In this document: piece by piece, positions 1 through 9,536 of the stretch
Layout: every line of letters begins with the position of its first letter
How positions within the stretch are numbered: the first letter of the stretch is position 1
NCBI RefSeq assembly: GCF_004661485.1
Contig: NZ_PQVH01000013.1
Span: forward strand, 119,659 to 183,658
DNA length: 64,000 nucleotides
Direction: 5' to 3'
Origin: Methylotenera oryzisoli
Lineage (GTDB): Bacteria; Pseudomonadota; Gammaproteobacteria; Burkholderiales; Methylophilaceae
Notes under the pieces: model-generated
The model's input: only the letters and a program-made list of their open reading frames with translations
The model's database searches: none
Told to the model about the DNA's origin: nothing
Translations under genes and position numbers: made by a program

Positions 1-365
1 TTGGTGATACCTTGACCTAATGGACCTGTCGTTGTTTCAATGCCTGGCGCGTAGCTGTACTCTGGGTGACCAGCACATTTTGAGTGCAACTGACGGAATG
101 TTTTGATTTCATCCATAGGCAAGTCGTAGCCTGTTAGATGTAACAATGAGTAGATCAACATTGAACCGTGGCCGTTAGAGAGCACAAAGCGGTCACGATC
201 AGCCCAGTTTGGATTTGTTGGATTGTGACGCAAGTGGTGATTCCACAATACTTCTGCGATTTCAGCCATGCCCATAGGCGCACCTGGGTGGCCTGAGTTA
301 GCTTTTTGCACTGCATCCATAGATAACGCACGAATTGCATTAGCTAGGTCTTTACGTGTTGCCAT
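1..365 (-). CDS. tkt: transketolase, N-terminal part (cut by window edge)
   Basis: Thiamine-diphosphate enzyme that moves two-carbon ketol units between sugar phosphates in the pentose phosphate and C1-assimilation cycles; cytosolic. The 121 visible codons begin [19 protein letters not shown] and carry the transketolase N-terminal signature: [12 protein letters not shown], then an [19 protein letters not shown] stretch and [12 protein letters not shown], which line the cofactor and substrate pocket. The ATG is preceded at a good distance by AGGGAG. The rest lies beyond base 1. In a methylotroph this gene could serve the ribulose monophosphate cycle, but the window does not show the key genes of that cycle. 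Confidence 0.95.
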   Translation of the reverse strand, partial: MATRKDLANAIRALSMDAVQKANSGHPGAPMGMAEIAEVLWNHHLRHNPTNPNWADRDRFVLSNGHGSMLIYSLLHLTGYDLPMDEIKTFRQLHSKCAGHPEYSYAPGIETTTGPLGQGIT

Positions 366-531
366 TGTTTTCTCCCTAATGATTAATACTTGAGGACTTA
401 TAAAGATAGCGTTTTGCGCGAAACCTCATAAACCTTAATTGAAGTTTTCAAAAAGACAGCAAAATCCACTGCTTTTCCGTGAAAGCTAAATTATTGCTTA
501 GATAGCTTTTTTCGGCAAGTACAACATAAGA

Positions 532-562
532 AAAGTGGCGACCTCCTGCAAAGCCCCACTTT
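532..562 (-). terminator. weak hairpin downstream of the Gfo/Idh gene
   Basis: AAAGTGG (532-538) pairs with CCACTTT (556-562) around a 17-base loop. Read on the minus strand it ends in a short T-rich run. It lies between the oxidoreductase stop and the tkt start, so it may end transcription of the former. The stem is short. The rest of the 366-589 gap shows only the tkt ribosome binding site. Confidence 0.3.
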
Positions 563-589
563 CAAAATATTGGCTAAATGCCGTTGAAT

Positions 590-1663
590 TTAATCCATTT
601 TAACCAAGCGCTGGCTGGCAACAGATTGCAGTACCGCCTCAATTGCTTTGCAGTTTGCTTTTGCATCTGAAAAAGTAAGATGTGTAGGTTGGTTGTTGAG
701 TACACAATCACTGAAGTGCTCAATTTCCAAATTAAAGTGGTTGCTTGGCGCAAAGCGCTCTTCAGCATATTTACCATCTTCAGTCGCCCACGACACAACA
801 GGCACGTCATTCTGGAACACCCATGCGGCATGGCATTTCACCCAGCCCTTAGTACCGATGATTTCATACTCCGATTTGCGTGAGCGTTCAAAACTCACAT
901 CAAAATGACCAAATAGCGCGCGGCCTTCTGTATCGCGTCCAAAATCCAGCACGCCACTGGTAACAGTGTCTGCACCCACGTCGTTCAATTTGGCGTGCGC
1001 CATCACCGATACCGGCTCTAGCGGCTGCACATTATTGCTGCCAGCCTGCAAACCCATCACCCAACGTAAAGAGTGGATGGCATAAGGGCCAATATCCCAC
1101 ATCGCGCCGCCGCCTTGTGCGACACCACTGGCAATACGGTACATACGCGCAGGGCGCATTAAAAATGAGTAACTGGCACGTGCAGATAACACATCACCAA
1201 TCAAGCCAGACGCCACTATCCCCTGAATACGCGCATGTTGCGGATGAAAGCGATACATAAAGCCTTCCATCACTTTTACATTATTCTTTAGTGCTGCTTG
1301 TTCAATCCTCTCGATATCGGCTACGGTCAGCGCCATCGGCTTCTCAATCAGCACATGCTTACCGGCATTGATTGCCTTAAGCGCCCACTCTGCATGCTCA
1401 TTATTGGCCATCGGACAATAAACAGCCTCGACATTAGCATCGTTAATCAGCGCGTCCATCTCGTCATAACACTGCACTTCACTCGCATGACATGGCGCAT
1501 ACTTTTGCAAGGTAGCGTTGGCTGCGCCAGCACGACGGCTGGCAATCGCTACCAGCTGGGCATTAGGCGCTTCGATAATCGCTGGCAGCAAACGCTCGTT
1601 CACACGCGCTGCTCCTAATATACCCCAGCGTAATTTCCTATGTTCAGTCACGGTCTGCGTCAC
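590..1663 (-). CDS. Gfo/Idh/MocA family NAD(P)-dependent oxidoreductase
   Basis: Predicted cytosolic dehydrogenase of 357 residues. The N-terminal Rossmann fold shows a glycine loop in WGILGAARVNERLLPA (about residues 13-28). An EKPMALT motif near residue 108 holds the family Lys-Pro. The C-terminal alpha/beta substrate domain contains GGGAMWDIGPYAI, with the Asp and downstream His typical of sugar or inositol dehydrogenases. The substrate cannot be read from sequence. It follows the acyl-CoA ligase on the same strand after about 120 bases and precedes tkt; no obvious pathway links the three. Confidence 0.85.
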   Translation of the reverse strand: MTQTVTEHRKLRWGILGAARVNERLLPAIIEAPNAQLVAIASRRAGAANATLQKYAPCHASEVQCYDEMDALINDANVEAVYCPMANNEHAEWALKAINAGKHVLIEKPMALTVADIERIEQAALKNNVKVMEGFMYRFHPQHARIQGIVASGLIGDVLSARASYSFLMRPARMYRIASGVAQGGGAMWDIGPYAIHSLRWVMGLQAGSNNVQPLEPVSVMAHAKLNDVGADTVTSGVLDFGRDTEGRALFGHFDVSFERSRKSEYEIIGTKGWVKCHAAWVFQNDVPVVSWATEDGKYAEERFAPSNHFNLEIEHFSDCVLNNQPTHLTFSDAKANCKAIEAVLQSVASQRLVKMD

Positions 1664-1783
1664 AATCTATCCTTTATTCTCATTAAACCAACTTAAAAAG
1701 TGCGCTCTAGCTGGCTAGCCAGACACACGATAAAACATATTGCCACTTAGAATATCACCACTTAGCCAGACAAAGCTCTCAGA

Positions 1784-3604
1784 TTAAAACTTAAAGCCTT
1801 GATAAAGTTTCTCATACTGCGCAGCATACTCCTGCAAAATTAGGTGTCGCTTAATTTTCAAGGTGGGCGTGAGCAGGCCATTTTCTATGGTCCACGGTGT
1901 AGACAGCAAAGCGATTTTTCTTACTTTGGCATAACCGGGGAAAGACTTCATCTGCGCCGCCACGCGTGTAAGAGCAAACGCACAGACCTGACGATCTGCC
2001 AGCCCTTCAGGCCAAGCGCTAGGCAAATGATGCTTTTGCGCCAACGCCAGCCACTTTTCCTGATTCACCACCGCTAGCAAGCCTAAATACGGCCTACCCT
2101 CACCAACCAGCATTACCTGCTCAAACAAATGGTCTGCCATAATTGCAGCCTCAATATCAGTGGGTGGCACTTTCTCGCCATTGGAAAGCACAATAATCTC
2201 TTTAATCCGCCCGGTAATAGTAATACGACCACTTTGGTCAATACTTGCCACATCTCCGGTTTTCAGCCAACCATCGGCGGTAAATATGGCGTTGTTTGCA
2301 TCCGGGTTATTCCAATAACCCGGCATCACATTGGGGCCACTCACCTCTAAGCCACCGGATACATCCAGACGCACCTGCACACTTGGTAAAGCTTGCCCCA
2401 CGCTGCTTGGCACATTATTCTCTGCCTTATTTACGCTAACCACCGGGCTGGTTTCAGTCAACCCATAGCCCTGAACAATGGGCACGCCCAAGCCAATAAA
2501 AGTACGCGCACTATCTGCCGACAAGGCAGCACCGCCAGCAACGGCCAAACGTAAGCGTCCACCTAAACGCGCTTGTAATTTGCTGGCAACCAAGCATTTT
2601 AAGATTGGCCACAACAAATGCCGCCAATGCCACTTGGCTCGACCCTGCGCATATTCAAAACGGCGATAACCCACATCCACCGCCAATGCAAATAAACGTA
2701 GCGCATAAGCCGGCCCCGCCTCCAATTTACTGCGTAACGCAAGCTGGATCCGCTCAAAGATGCGCGGCACGGTGACGATGATAGTGGGACGCACTTTCAG
2801 CAAATCATCCTGCAACTGCTGCACGGAGCGTGCAAATGCAACAGTGGCGCCAGACATCATTGGCAAACAATACCCAGCCATCCGTTCCAACGCATGCGAC
2901 AGCGGTAAGAAAGACAGAAACACATCATGCGGGTAAACAGCGAAATACACTAACGCATCACTAGCGTTATGCATGAGGTTGCTGTGCGTAAGCATCACAC
3001 CTTTCGGCCTACCAGTCGTGCCTGATGTATAAATGATGGTTGCTAGCGTATTAGCGTCTGATACGCGGTGCTCAAACTCATTTTGTGCGACTGAAGCTGG
3101 CAGCCATGCATCTAGGCTAGAGATGCGCTGATCACCATTATCTGCTGGCAAAGGCTTGCAGACAACTACACGCTGCAAGCTTTTGAAATCAACACCAAGC
3201 GCACCAACTGCCTGCCAATCGCTAGCACAATTAACCAGCAATAATTTGGCGCCGGAATCCTGCAGCACATGCGCGATATTTTCAGCTCGATCGGAGACAT
3301 AAAGCGGCACTGTGACCAGCCCCAAGCCTAAGGCAGCCTGATCAAAAATGACCCAACTCGGGCAATTTTTAAGCATAATGGCAACGCGGTCGCCAATTGC
3401 CAAGTTCTCACGCAACAACGCCTGCTGCCACCTAACTGCCTGCTGCATGGCAGATTGCCAGGTGATCTCGCGCCAATCACCCGCGGCTTCATCAAAATAG
3501 CGATACGCGACATGATGGGGCGAGCGCCTGACCCGCTCATGAAACAAGCCATCTAGCGTGAATGCAGCCTCAGGTGAAATGTAATCCACAACACACGGAT
3601 TCAT
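1784..3604 (-). CDS. AMP-dependent long-chain acyl-CoA synthetase (FadD15/FAA1-like)
   Basis: Adenylate-forming ligase of 606 residues that would activate a fatty acid to acyl-CoA through an acyl-AMP. The phosphate-binding loop YTSGTTGRPKGVMLTH lies near residues 190-205. QGYGLTETSPV is the adenine-binding motif, and GWLKTGDVA followed by GRIKEIIVLSNGEKVPP forms the hinge and C-terminal subdomain. The length fits the long-chain class found in many bacteria rather than E. coli FadD. The start is 10 bases after the stop of the thioredoxin-fold gene, so the two are probably co-transcribed. Exact chain length and role (exogenous fatty acid use or membrane recycling) are unknown. Confidence 0.88.
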   Translation of the reverse strand: MNPCVVDYISPEAAFTLDGLFHERVRRSPHHVAYRYFDEAAGDWREITWQSAMQQAVRWQQALLRENLAIGDRVAIMLKNCPSWVIFDQAALGLGLVTVPLYVSDRAENIAHVLQDSGAKLLLVNCASDWQAVGALGVDFKSLQRVVVCKPLPADNGDQRISSLDAWLPASVAQNEFEHRVSDANTLATIIYTSGTTGRPKGVMLTHSNLMHNASDALVYFAVYPHDVFLSFLPLSHALERMAGYCLPMMSGATVAFARSVQQLQDDLLKVRPTIIVTVPRIFERIQLALRSKLEAGPAYALRLFALAVDVGYRRFEYAQGRAKWHWRHLLWPILKCLVASKLQARLGGRLRLAVAGGAALSADSARTFIGLGVPIVQGYGLTETSPVVSVNKAENNVPSSVGQALPSVQVRLDVSGGLEVSGPNVMPGYWNNPDANNAIFTADGWLKTGDVASIDQSGRITITGRIKEIIVLSNGEKVPPTDIEAAIMADHLFEQVMLVGEGRPYLGLLAVVNQEKWLALAQKHHLPSAWPEGLADRQVCAFALTRVAAQMKSFPGYAKVRKIALLSTPWTIENGLLTPTLKIKRHLILQEYAAQYEKLYQGFKF

Positions 3605-3613
3605 CGCTAACTT

Positions 3614-4180
3614 TTAAATGGACTCCTGCGGGAACCATTTAATACTACAGCCGATACTTGCTATTTGCTCTTTAGGTCCCTCACCGGTTTCAGCGATTAG
3701 CTTCATTGCGTTAAACAAGTCTCTAGGATGATTTTCATCTGATTGACGGCGCCCAGCTGCATCAAACCGCCCACGATACTGCAACTCCAAGTCTGCATTA
3801 AAACCAAAAAAATCAGGGGTACAGACAGCACCGTAAGCTTTTGCCACTTCCTGTGTTTCATCCAGCACATAAGGGAAAGGGAAGTTGAATAATTTAGCCT
3901 CCTCCATCATGCGCTCGAATGAGTCTTCCGGGTAGTTCTCTGTGTCGTTACTCTGAATCGCAATCGTGTTGATTCCATATTGCAAAAGCTCTCGGCAATC
4001 GTCAACGAGACGGGTTTTAATGGCTTTCACATAAGGACAGTGGTTACAGATAAACATCACTAGCAAGCCGTTTTTACCTGCGCTATTTGCTAACGTGTAT
4101 CGCTTGCCATCCACCCCTAGCAAATCGAAATCTACCGCTGGTTGACCAAAATTACAGACTGGGGGATTTAAGCTAACCAT
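3614..4180 (-). CDS. thioredoxin-fold redoxin (AhpC/TSA-like)
   Basis: Cytosolic protein of 188 residues with no signal peptide. The redoxin fold is visible, with MFICNHCPYVKAIKTRLVDD (about residues 43-62) carrying the Cys-x-x-Cys pair of the family usually annotated as a thioredoxin-family or alkyl hydroperoxide reductase-like protein, followed by VAKAYGAVCTPDFFGF with the conserved cis-Pro region. The precise substrate is unknown. Start supported by AAGGAG just upstream of the ATG. First gene of a two-gene unit with the acyl-CoA ligase; divergent from rsmE. Confidence 0.8.
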   Translation of the reverse strand: MVSLNPPVCNFGQPAVDFDLLGVDGKRYTLANSAGKNGLLVMFICNHCPYVKAIKTRLVDDCRELLQYGINTIAIQSNDTENYPEDSFERMMEEAKLFNFPFPYVLDETQEVAKAYGAVCTPDFFGFNADLELQYRGRFDAAGRRQSDENHPRDLFNAMKLIAETGEGPKEQIASIGCSIKWFPQESI

Positions 4181-4282
4181 TTTATTCTCCTTATTTCGTT
4201 ATACTTATTACTCTGACAACGTTAATGTTTATATTATCACTTTTGTTTTATTGTTTGCTTTACTTTTGGAGTCGCCCGCTTT

Positions 4283-5017
4283 ATGGCTAATTTGCGCTTT
4301 TACACCCCTTCAACTTTAGCACTTGGTGCATTGGTTCAACTCTCAGAAAGTGCGGCCGCGCATGCCACACGTGCGCTACGCCTTAACGTTGGCGATGATG
4401 TAGTTTTGTTTAATGGTGATAGCTTTAATTACAGCTGCACACTCACCGATATCAAAAAAAATAGCGTGACAGCAATTGTGAACAGCGCCACCGAGGTGCA
4501 TAACGAATCACCACTCAACATCACGTTGGTGCAAGCGATTTCCAGTGGGGACAGAATGGACTTTACCATTCAAAAGGCAGTGGAACTTGGCGTAAAAAAC
4601 ATTCAGCCAATTAGCAGCAAACGTAGTGTAGTAAAACTATCAGCCGAACGTGCGGAGAAACGTACCGAACATTGGCAAAACATTGCCATTTCGGCTTGTG
4701 AACAATCTGGCCGTGCTTATGTACCCAACGTACTCGCCCCCACATCACTTGAACAGTGGCTGAGCAAAAACCCTAGTGCCAATAGCACGCGTATTTTACT
4801 TAATCCAATTGGCGCGATACGACTGACAGAAATCCCCAAACCCACAGATGAGATTCAGCTATTGATTGGCGCAGAGGGGGGGCTTAGCCAGGAAGAAATT
4901 GATTTAGCCACCTCACATCACTTTCAGTCTATTGTATTGGGCCCACGCATTTTACGTACAGAAACCGCTGCCTTAACTGCAATAGCCGCTATGCAGTTAG
5001 CTTGGGGGGATTTTTAG
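4283..5017 (+). CDS. rsmE: 16S rRNA (uracil(1498)-N3)-methyltransferase
   Basis: SAM-dependent enzyme of 244 residues that methylates N3 of U1498 in helix 44 of 16S rRNA within the assembled 30S subunit. The N-terminal PUA-like RNA-binding domain spans about 1-75. The C-terminal SPOUT domain shows AVELGVKNIQPISSKRSVVK, then LLIGAEGGLSQEE and LGPRILRTETAALTA, the trefoil-knot SAM site of RsmE. Length is normal. GGAG lies about 12 bases before the ATG. It is transcribed away from the thioredoxin-fold gene across a 102-base divergent gap. Confidence 0.95.
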   Translation: MANLRFYTPSTLALGALVQLSESAAAHATRALRLNVGDDVVLFNGDSFNYSCTLTDIKKNSVTAIVNSATEVHNESPLNITLVQAISSGDRMDFTIQKAVELGVKNIQPISSKRSVVKLSAERAEKRTEHWQNIAISACEQSGRAYVPNVLAPTSLEQWLSKNPSANSTRILLNPIGAIRLTEIPKPTDEIQLLIGAEGGLSQEEIDLATSHHFQSIVLGPRILRTETAALTAIAAMQLAWGDF

Positions 5018-5067
5018 TTAGTCAAAGCCATGTACCTGAGAATAGGCACTTAGATTACCAAGCTCAG

Positions 5068-5448
5068 CTAGCGGCTACATATGACGTTAGCCTTCACTTC
5101 GCCTATGCTATACGGCACCACGTCTGACCAACTGGTCTCTGCTTCTGGCAGGCGATAGGTCGTTAACACATCGCCTTGTGCCATATTGCCAACATAATAT
5201 TGGATAGATAGCGCTTTAAATTTCTTATTTTTACAATCATGCAACTCCAGCCACTGTGACGACATTTCGCCCTTGACCTGCTGCACATAATAGTCATTCA
5301 AGGTTGATACCGTCACTAAACCCGCAGACTTCTGCACTGTATCAAAATCAATATACATATTGCCATTATCGTTAGTTTGAACCATGGTCCAATCAGCCAG
5401 CGCTTGGCCAGACCACACAACGAACACGACCATTAAGAATTTATGCAT
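5068..5448 (-). CDS. secreted surface-adhesin protein E-like protein
   Basis: Small exported protein of 126 residues. Residues 1-18 form a signal peptide ending at QALA-DW. The mature part (WTMVQTNDNGNMYIDFDTVQ, later LHDCKNKKFKALSIQYY and a C-terminal VICSR) resembles the surface-adhesin protein E domain, with two cysteines that may form a disulfide. Such proteins are common in betaproteobacteria and mostly uncharacterised, so adhesion should not be assumed. It stands alone, convergent with rsmE. Confidence 0.65.
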   Translation of the reverse strand: MHKFLMVVFVVWSGQALADWTMVQTNDNGNMYIDFDTVQKSAGLVTVSTLNDYYVQQVKGEMSSQWLELHDCKNKKFKALSIQYYVGNMAQGDVLTTYRLPEAETSWSDVVPYSIGEVKANVICSR

Positions 5449-5604
5449 GCTTTACCTTGGCGCCTTAATATAGATTGCAACTCTGATGCTGGATTTTATA
5501 GGATTTAAGCCTGATACAAACTAAAAATAACGCATCAAATAGGGCATACAAGCTGCTCTTCTATAAAATACCGACGCAACAGCATTATTAACTCAAGGCT
5601 CAAT

Positions 5605-6117
5605 ATGCAAGAATCTCCTTCATCATGGATTGTAAAATTTGCACCACTCATCAAAAGCCAAGGGCTCGTATTAGATTTAGCGTGCGGCAGCGGACGCCAC
5701 GCTAAATGGCTAGCGCAGCAAGGCTACCAAGTGGATGCACTAGATCGCGACCCGATTGCAACTTCTAGCATGCAAGGCATTGACGGCATACGTATCCAAC
5801 TGACAGATCTAGAAACGACTGAGCCGCCAAGTTTTGAGCACAGTTATGACGGCATTATCGTCAGCCGCTACCTGCATAGACCCATATTGACCTCACTGGC
5901 AACAATACTCAAACCGGGCGGCATCCTGATTTATGAAACCTTTATGCGCGGCAATGAGCGCTATGGAAAACCTAGCAATCCTGACTTTCTATTAATGCCA
6001 GATGAACTACTGAACACCTACTCACCACTACTCAATATAATTAGTTTTGAACAAGGTGAAGTAGTGGAACCCAAACCAGCGATGTTGCAGCGAATTTGCG
6101 CACAAAAGAACATTTAG
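5605..6117 (+). CDS. class I SAM-dependent methyltransferase (TehB-like)
   Basis: Short methyltransferase of 170 residues. Motif I is VLDLACGSGRHAKWLAQQGY (about residues 22-41), followed by VDALDRD with the acidic residue that binds the SAM ribose, and ILKPGGILIYETFMRGNERY near 110-129. The fold is nearly minimal and the substrate is unknown. Similar proteins are often annotated as tellurite resistance methyltransferase, which is weak evidence for that role. AAGG lies upstream of the ATG. About 120 bases later the HTH-argA gene begins. Confidence 0.75.
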   Translation: MQESPSSWIVKFAPLIKSQGLVLDLACGSGRHAKWLAQQGYQVDALDRDPIATSSMQGIDGIRIQLTDLETTEPPSFEHSYDGIIVSRYLHRPILTSLATILKPGGILIYETFMRGNERYGKPSNPDFLLMPDELLNTYSPLLNIISFEQGEVVEPKPAMLQRICAQKNI

Positions 6118-6153
6118 CCCACGCGCATGGCAAACCGCGCATAAACCACATGT

Positions 6154-6208
6154 TTAATTTGTATTTTTTACATTTTTAATTTACATTAATGTAAATAATA
6201 CAAATTAA
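6154..6208. promoter_or_regulatory. nested palindromes upstream of HTH-argA (candidate operator)
   Basis: Two perfect inverted repeats are nested. The outer arms are TTAATTTGTATT (6154-6165) and AATACAAATTAA (6197-6208). The inner one is the 18-base palindrome ATTTACATTAATGTAAAT (6179-6196). A further direct copy of TTTACAT lies at 6167-6173, 13 bases before the copy in the inner palindrome. The block ends 27 bases before the argA start, where a repressor could cover promoter and transcription start. Binding by the ArgA HTH domain itself is my inference. Confidence 0.6.
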
Positions 6209-6235
6209 CTCTCAGGCACAAACTAAGGTTTAATC

Positions 6236-7837
6236 ATGTCACTTGGTCAATGCATACGCAATAAACGTAAATCACTCCACTTAACGTTACAACAGCTCGC
6301 GTCCAAAATTGATGCGGATGCGGGCAATTTGTCACGTATTGAGCGCGGTGAACTTGGTGTTTCAGAATCACTACTACGCAAAATTGCATCCGCGTTAGAT
6401 ACAACGCCTGCCAATCTTTATGCTGAAAGTGATGCCATACAACCAAACAGCCAAGCAAATGAGCAAGCGCCCACTTACGCCAGAAACCAATCAGAGCAAA
6501 ACAACAGCATTAATGCGAAAGATTTTGTGCAATGGTTCCGCTCGGCTACACCTTATATCCACGCATTTGGCGGGCGCACGTTTGTAATTGCGTTTGGTGG
6601 TGAGGTTGTAAGCGAGCAGCAGTTCATTGCACTATCGCATGACTTAAACCTGTTAGCCAGCTTAGAAGTGCGCTTGGTATTAGTGCATGGCTCACGCCCA
6701 CAAATTGAACAGCGGCTAAAACGCGACAACATCTCCCCGCTATTCCACAATGGATTACGCGTTACTGACGATGCGGCGATGGAGGCAGTAAAAGAGGCCA
6801 ATGGCGCTATCCGCGTAGAAATCGAAGCCCTACTCTCCATGGGCATTGCCAACTCACCAATGGCAGGTGCAGATATCCGTGTGGCAAGCGGCAACTTTGT
6901 GACTGCCAAACCGCTCGGCGTACATGATGGGGTGGACTTGCAACATACGGGCGAAGTGCGCAAGGTAGATGCGATTGGCATTCAAAAACGCTTAGATGAC
7001 AATGAGATGGTTTTGCTATCACCATTAGGCTACTCGCCAACAGGCGAGGCATTCAACTTAAGTCTGGAAGACGTCGCCGTCAGCACTGCGGTGGCACTCG
7101 ATGCAGACAAGCTCATTTTCTTAATGGATTCAGAAGGCGTGCATAATCTGCGCGGTGAGCTCCTGCGTGAAATGACCGTAGAAAAAGCCAAAAACCTGTT
7201 AAGAAACGTAAGAGAAACCGAGCAGGCCATTAACATATCTGAAGATGTAACCTATTACCTACCGGCGGCAGTTCGCGCCTGTGAGCATGGCGTTGCCAGA
7301 ACGCACTTAATCAGCCGGCATATCGACGGCGCTATCATTCAAGAACTGTTCACACTGGACGGCATTGGCACCATGGTGACAGAACTGAGCCTAGAAAGCA
7401 TGCGCCAAGCTAACATTGATGATGTGGGCGGCATTTTAAAGCTGATAGAACCATTGGAAAACGATGGCATTTTGGTCAGGCGTGGTCGTGAACGGTTAGA
7501 AATGGAAATTAACCATTTTCATGTGATGGAGCATGACAACCGCATCATCGGCTGCGCAGCACTCTACCCGTTTGAATCAGAACAGACCGCTGAGTTTGCA
7601 TGCCTAGCCATCGACCCGGCATACCGCGGTGGCGGGCGTGGTGATAAGTTATTCTATTACTGCGCCAACGTAGCCAAACAGCGTGGCCTTAAAAGTTTAT
7701 TCTGTCTGACCACGCGTACCGAGCATTGGTTTTTAGAGCGTGGCTTCACTGAACAAGGGGTAGAAAAACTGCCCGCAGAGAAACAAAAACTTTACAATTA
7801 CCAACGCAAATCTAAGGTGTTTAGCAAAACATTGTAA
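6236..7837 (+). CDS. argA: N-acetylglutamate synthase with N-terminal XRE DNA-binding domain
   Basis: First enzyme of arginine synthesis: acetyl-CoA plus glutamate gives N-acetylglutamate. The 533-residue frame has three parts. Residues 3-60 form a complete Cro/CI-type helix-turn-helix (LTLQQLASKID, then GNLSRIERGE). A polar Gln/Asn-rich linker spans 61-95. Classical ArgA follows, with an amino-acid-kinase-like domain from about 96 (FVQWFRSATPYIHAFGGRTF, VLVHGSRPQIE) and a GNAT acetyltransferase domain from about 389 (AIDPAYRGGGRGDKLFYYCA). Typical ArgA of this class is about 440-450 residues and starts near residue 96 here; no ATG lies between. The kinase-like domain is normally the arginine feedback site. 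argB follows after 61 bases. The fusion and the upstream palindromes suggest autoregulation (inference). Confidence 0.92.
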   Translation: MSLGQCIRNKRKSLHLTLQQLASKIDADAGNLSRIERGELGVSESLLRKIASALDTTPANLYAESDAIQPNSQANEQAPTYARNQSEQNNSINAKDFVQWFRSATPYIHAFGGRTFVIAFGGEVVSEQQFIALSHDLNLLASLEVRLVLVHGSRPQIEQRLKRDNISPLFHNGLRVTDDAAMEAVKEANGAIRVEIEALLSMGIANSPMAGADIRVASGNFVTAKPLGVHDGVDLQHTGEVRKVDAIGIQKRLDDNEMVLLSPLGYSPTGEAFNLSLEDVAVSTAVALDADKLIFLMDSEGVHNLRGELLREMTVEKAKNLLRNVRETEQAINISEDVTYYLPAAVRACEHGVARTHLISRHIDGAIIQELFTLDGIGTMVTELSLESMRQANIDDVGGILKLIEPLENDGILVRRGRERLEMEINHFHVMEHDNRIIGCAALYPFESEQTAEFACLAIDPAYRGGGRGDKLFYYCANVAKQRGLKSLFCLTTRTEHWFLERGFTEQGVEKLPAEKQKLYNYQRKSKVFSKTL

Positions 7838-7883
7838 ACAAAATTTAGTTACAATGACGGAAAACAAATTGACCAAAATTTAA

Positions 7884-8783
<900 letters not shown>

Positions 8784-8790
8784 CCAATAA

Positions 8791-8853
8791 GGCACAGATA
8801 GCTTACTACGGAGCTTCTTAACAAGATAAAACCGTGGCAAAGCAATCTGTGCC
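8791..8853. repeat. inverted repeat between argB and the HAD gene
   Basis: GGCACAGAT (8791-8799) and ATCTGTGCC (8845-8853) are perfect 9-base inverted arms separated by 45 bases. They could pair in RNA into a long-loop structure. There is no T-run, so it is not a standard terminator. A 15-codon GTG frame (8834-8881) ends in an ATGA overlap with the HAD start. Confidence 0.4.
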
Positions 8854-8877
8854 CCACATAAAATCTCTACATCAAGC

Positions 8878-9507
8878 ATGAGCAGAATCTGGATTTTTGA
8901 CCTGGACGATACACTGCATAATGCCAGTGCCCATATTTTCCCGGTCATGAACCGTAGCATGACGCAGTACATCATGGATGAGCTTTCCATGAGCGAACCT
9001 GAAGCCCATGCACTACGCCAACACTACTGGCGCATTTACGGTGCCACCCTTAAAGGACTGATGCGTCACCATGGGACAGACCCGCACCACTTCCTGCATG
9101 AAACACACAGATTAACCAGCTTGCCCGACATGGTGATTCAAACCAAACGATTGAAACACATGCTCAAATCGCTACCAGGGCGTAAGTTAGTATTCACCAA
9201 CGCACCACGCAGTTATGCCATGCGCGTATTGGAATTGCTAGACATTGCGGATGTATTTGAGCTAATTTTCAGCGTGGAATCCACACAATTCCATGCCAAA
9301 CCATCCACCCGCGGCTTTCAGCGTTTACTGAACACCATTAATGCTAAAGCAAGCGACTGCGTGATGCTGGAAGACAGCCTACCCGCACTTATGACCGCCA
9401 AGCGCCTAGGCATGAGAACCATATGGATATCAAAACAATTAAATAAACCAAATTTTGTGGATTATCGCCTAACCTCAGTGTTAGCACTTACTCACATTAA
9501 GCTATAA
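8878..9507 (+). CDS. pyrimidine 5'-nucleotidase family HAD hydrolase
   Basis: HAD-superfamily phosphatase of 209 residues. The catalytic motif is FDLDDTLHNA, with nucleophile Asp8 and acid/base Asp10. Motif II is LVFTNAPRSYA near residue 103, and CVMLEDSLPALMTAKRLGMR holds the Mg-binding acidic residues. The pattern fits the pyrimidine 5'-nucleotidase group that includes yeast Sdt1/Phm8-like proteins. The physiological nucleotide is not determinable. No clear ribosome binding site precedes the ATG, which overlaps the stop of a tiny upstream frame. Confidence 0.8.
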   Translation: MSRIWIFDLDDTLHNASAHIFPVMNRSMTQYIMDELSMSEPEAHALRQHYWRIYGATLKGLMRHHGTDPHHFLHETHRLTSLPDMVIQTKRLKHMLKSLPGRKLVFTNAPRSYAMRVLELLDIADVFELIFSVESTQFHAKPSTRGFQRLLNTINAKASDCVMLEDSLPALMTAKRLGMRTIWISKQLNKPNFVDYRLTSVLALTHIKL

Positions 9508-9508
9508 T
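9481..9508 (+). promoter_or_regulatory. sigma70-like promoter for slmA
   Basis: TTAGCA (9481-9486), a 16-base spacer, then a perfect TATAAT (9503-9508), about 28 bases before the slmA ATG. It overlaps the last codons of the HAD gene. It would let slmA be transcribed independently of the arginine genes. Confidence 0.5.
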
Positions 9509-9536
9509 TAAATCAATTATTTGTTAAGGAAATAAA

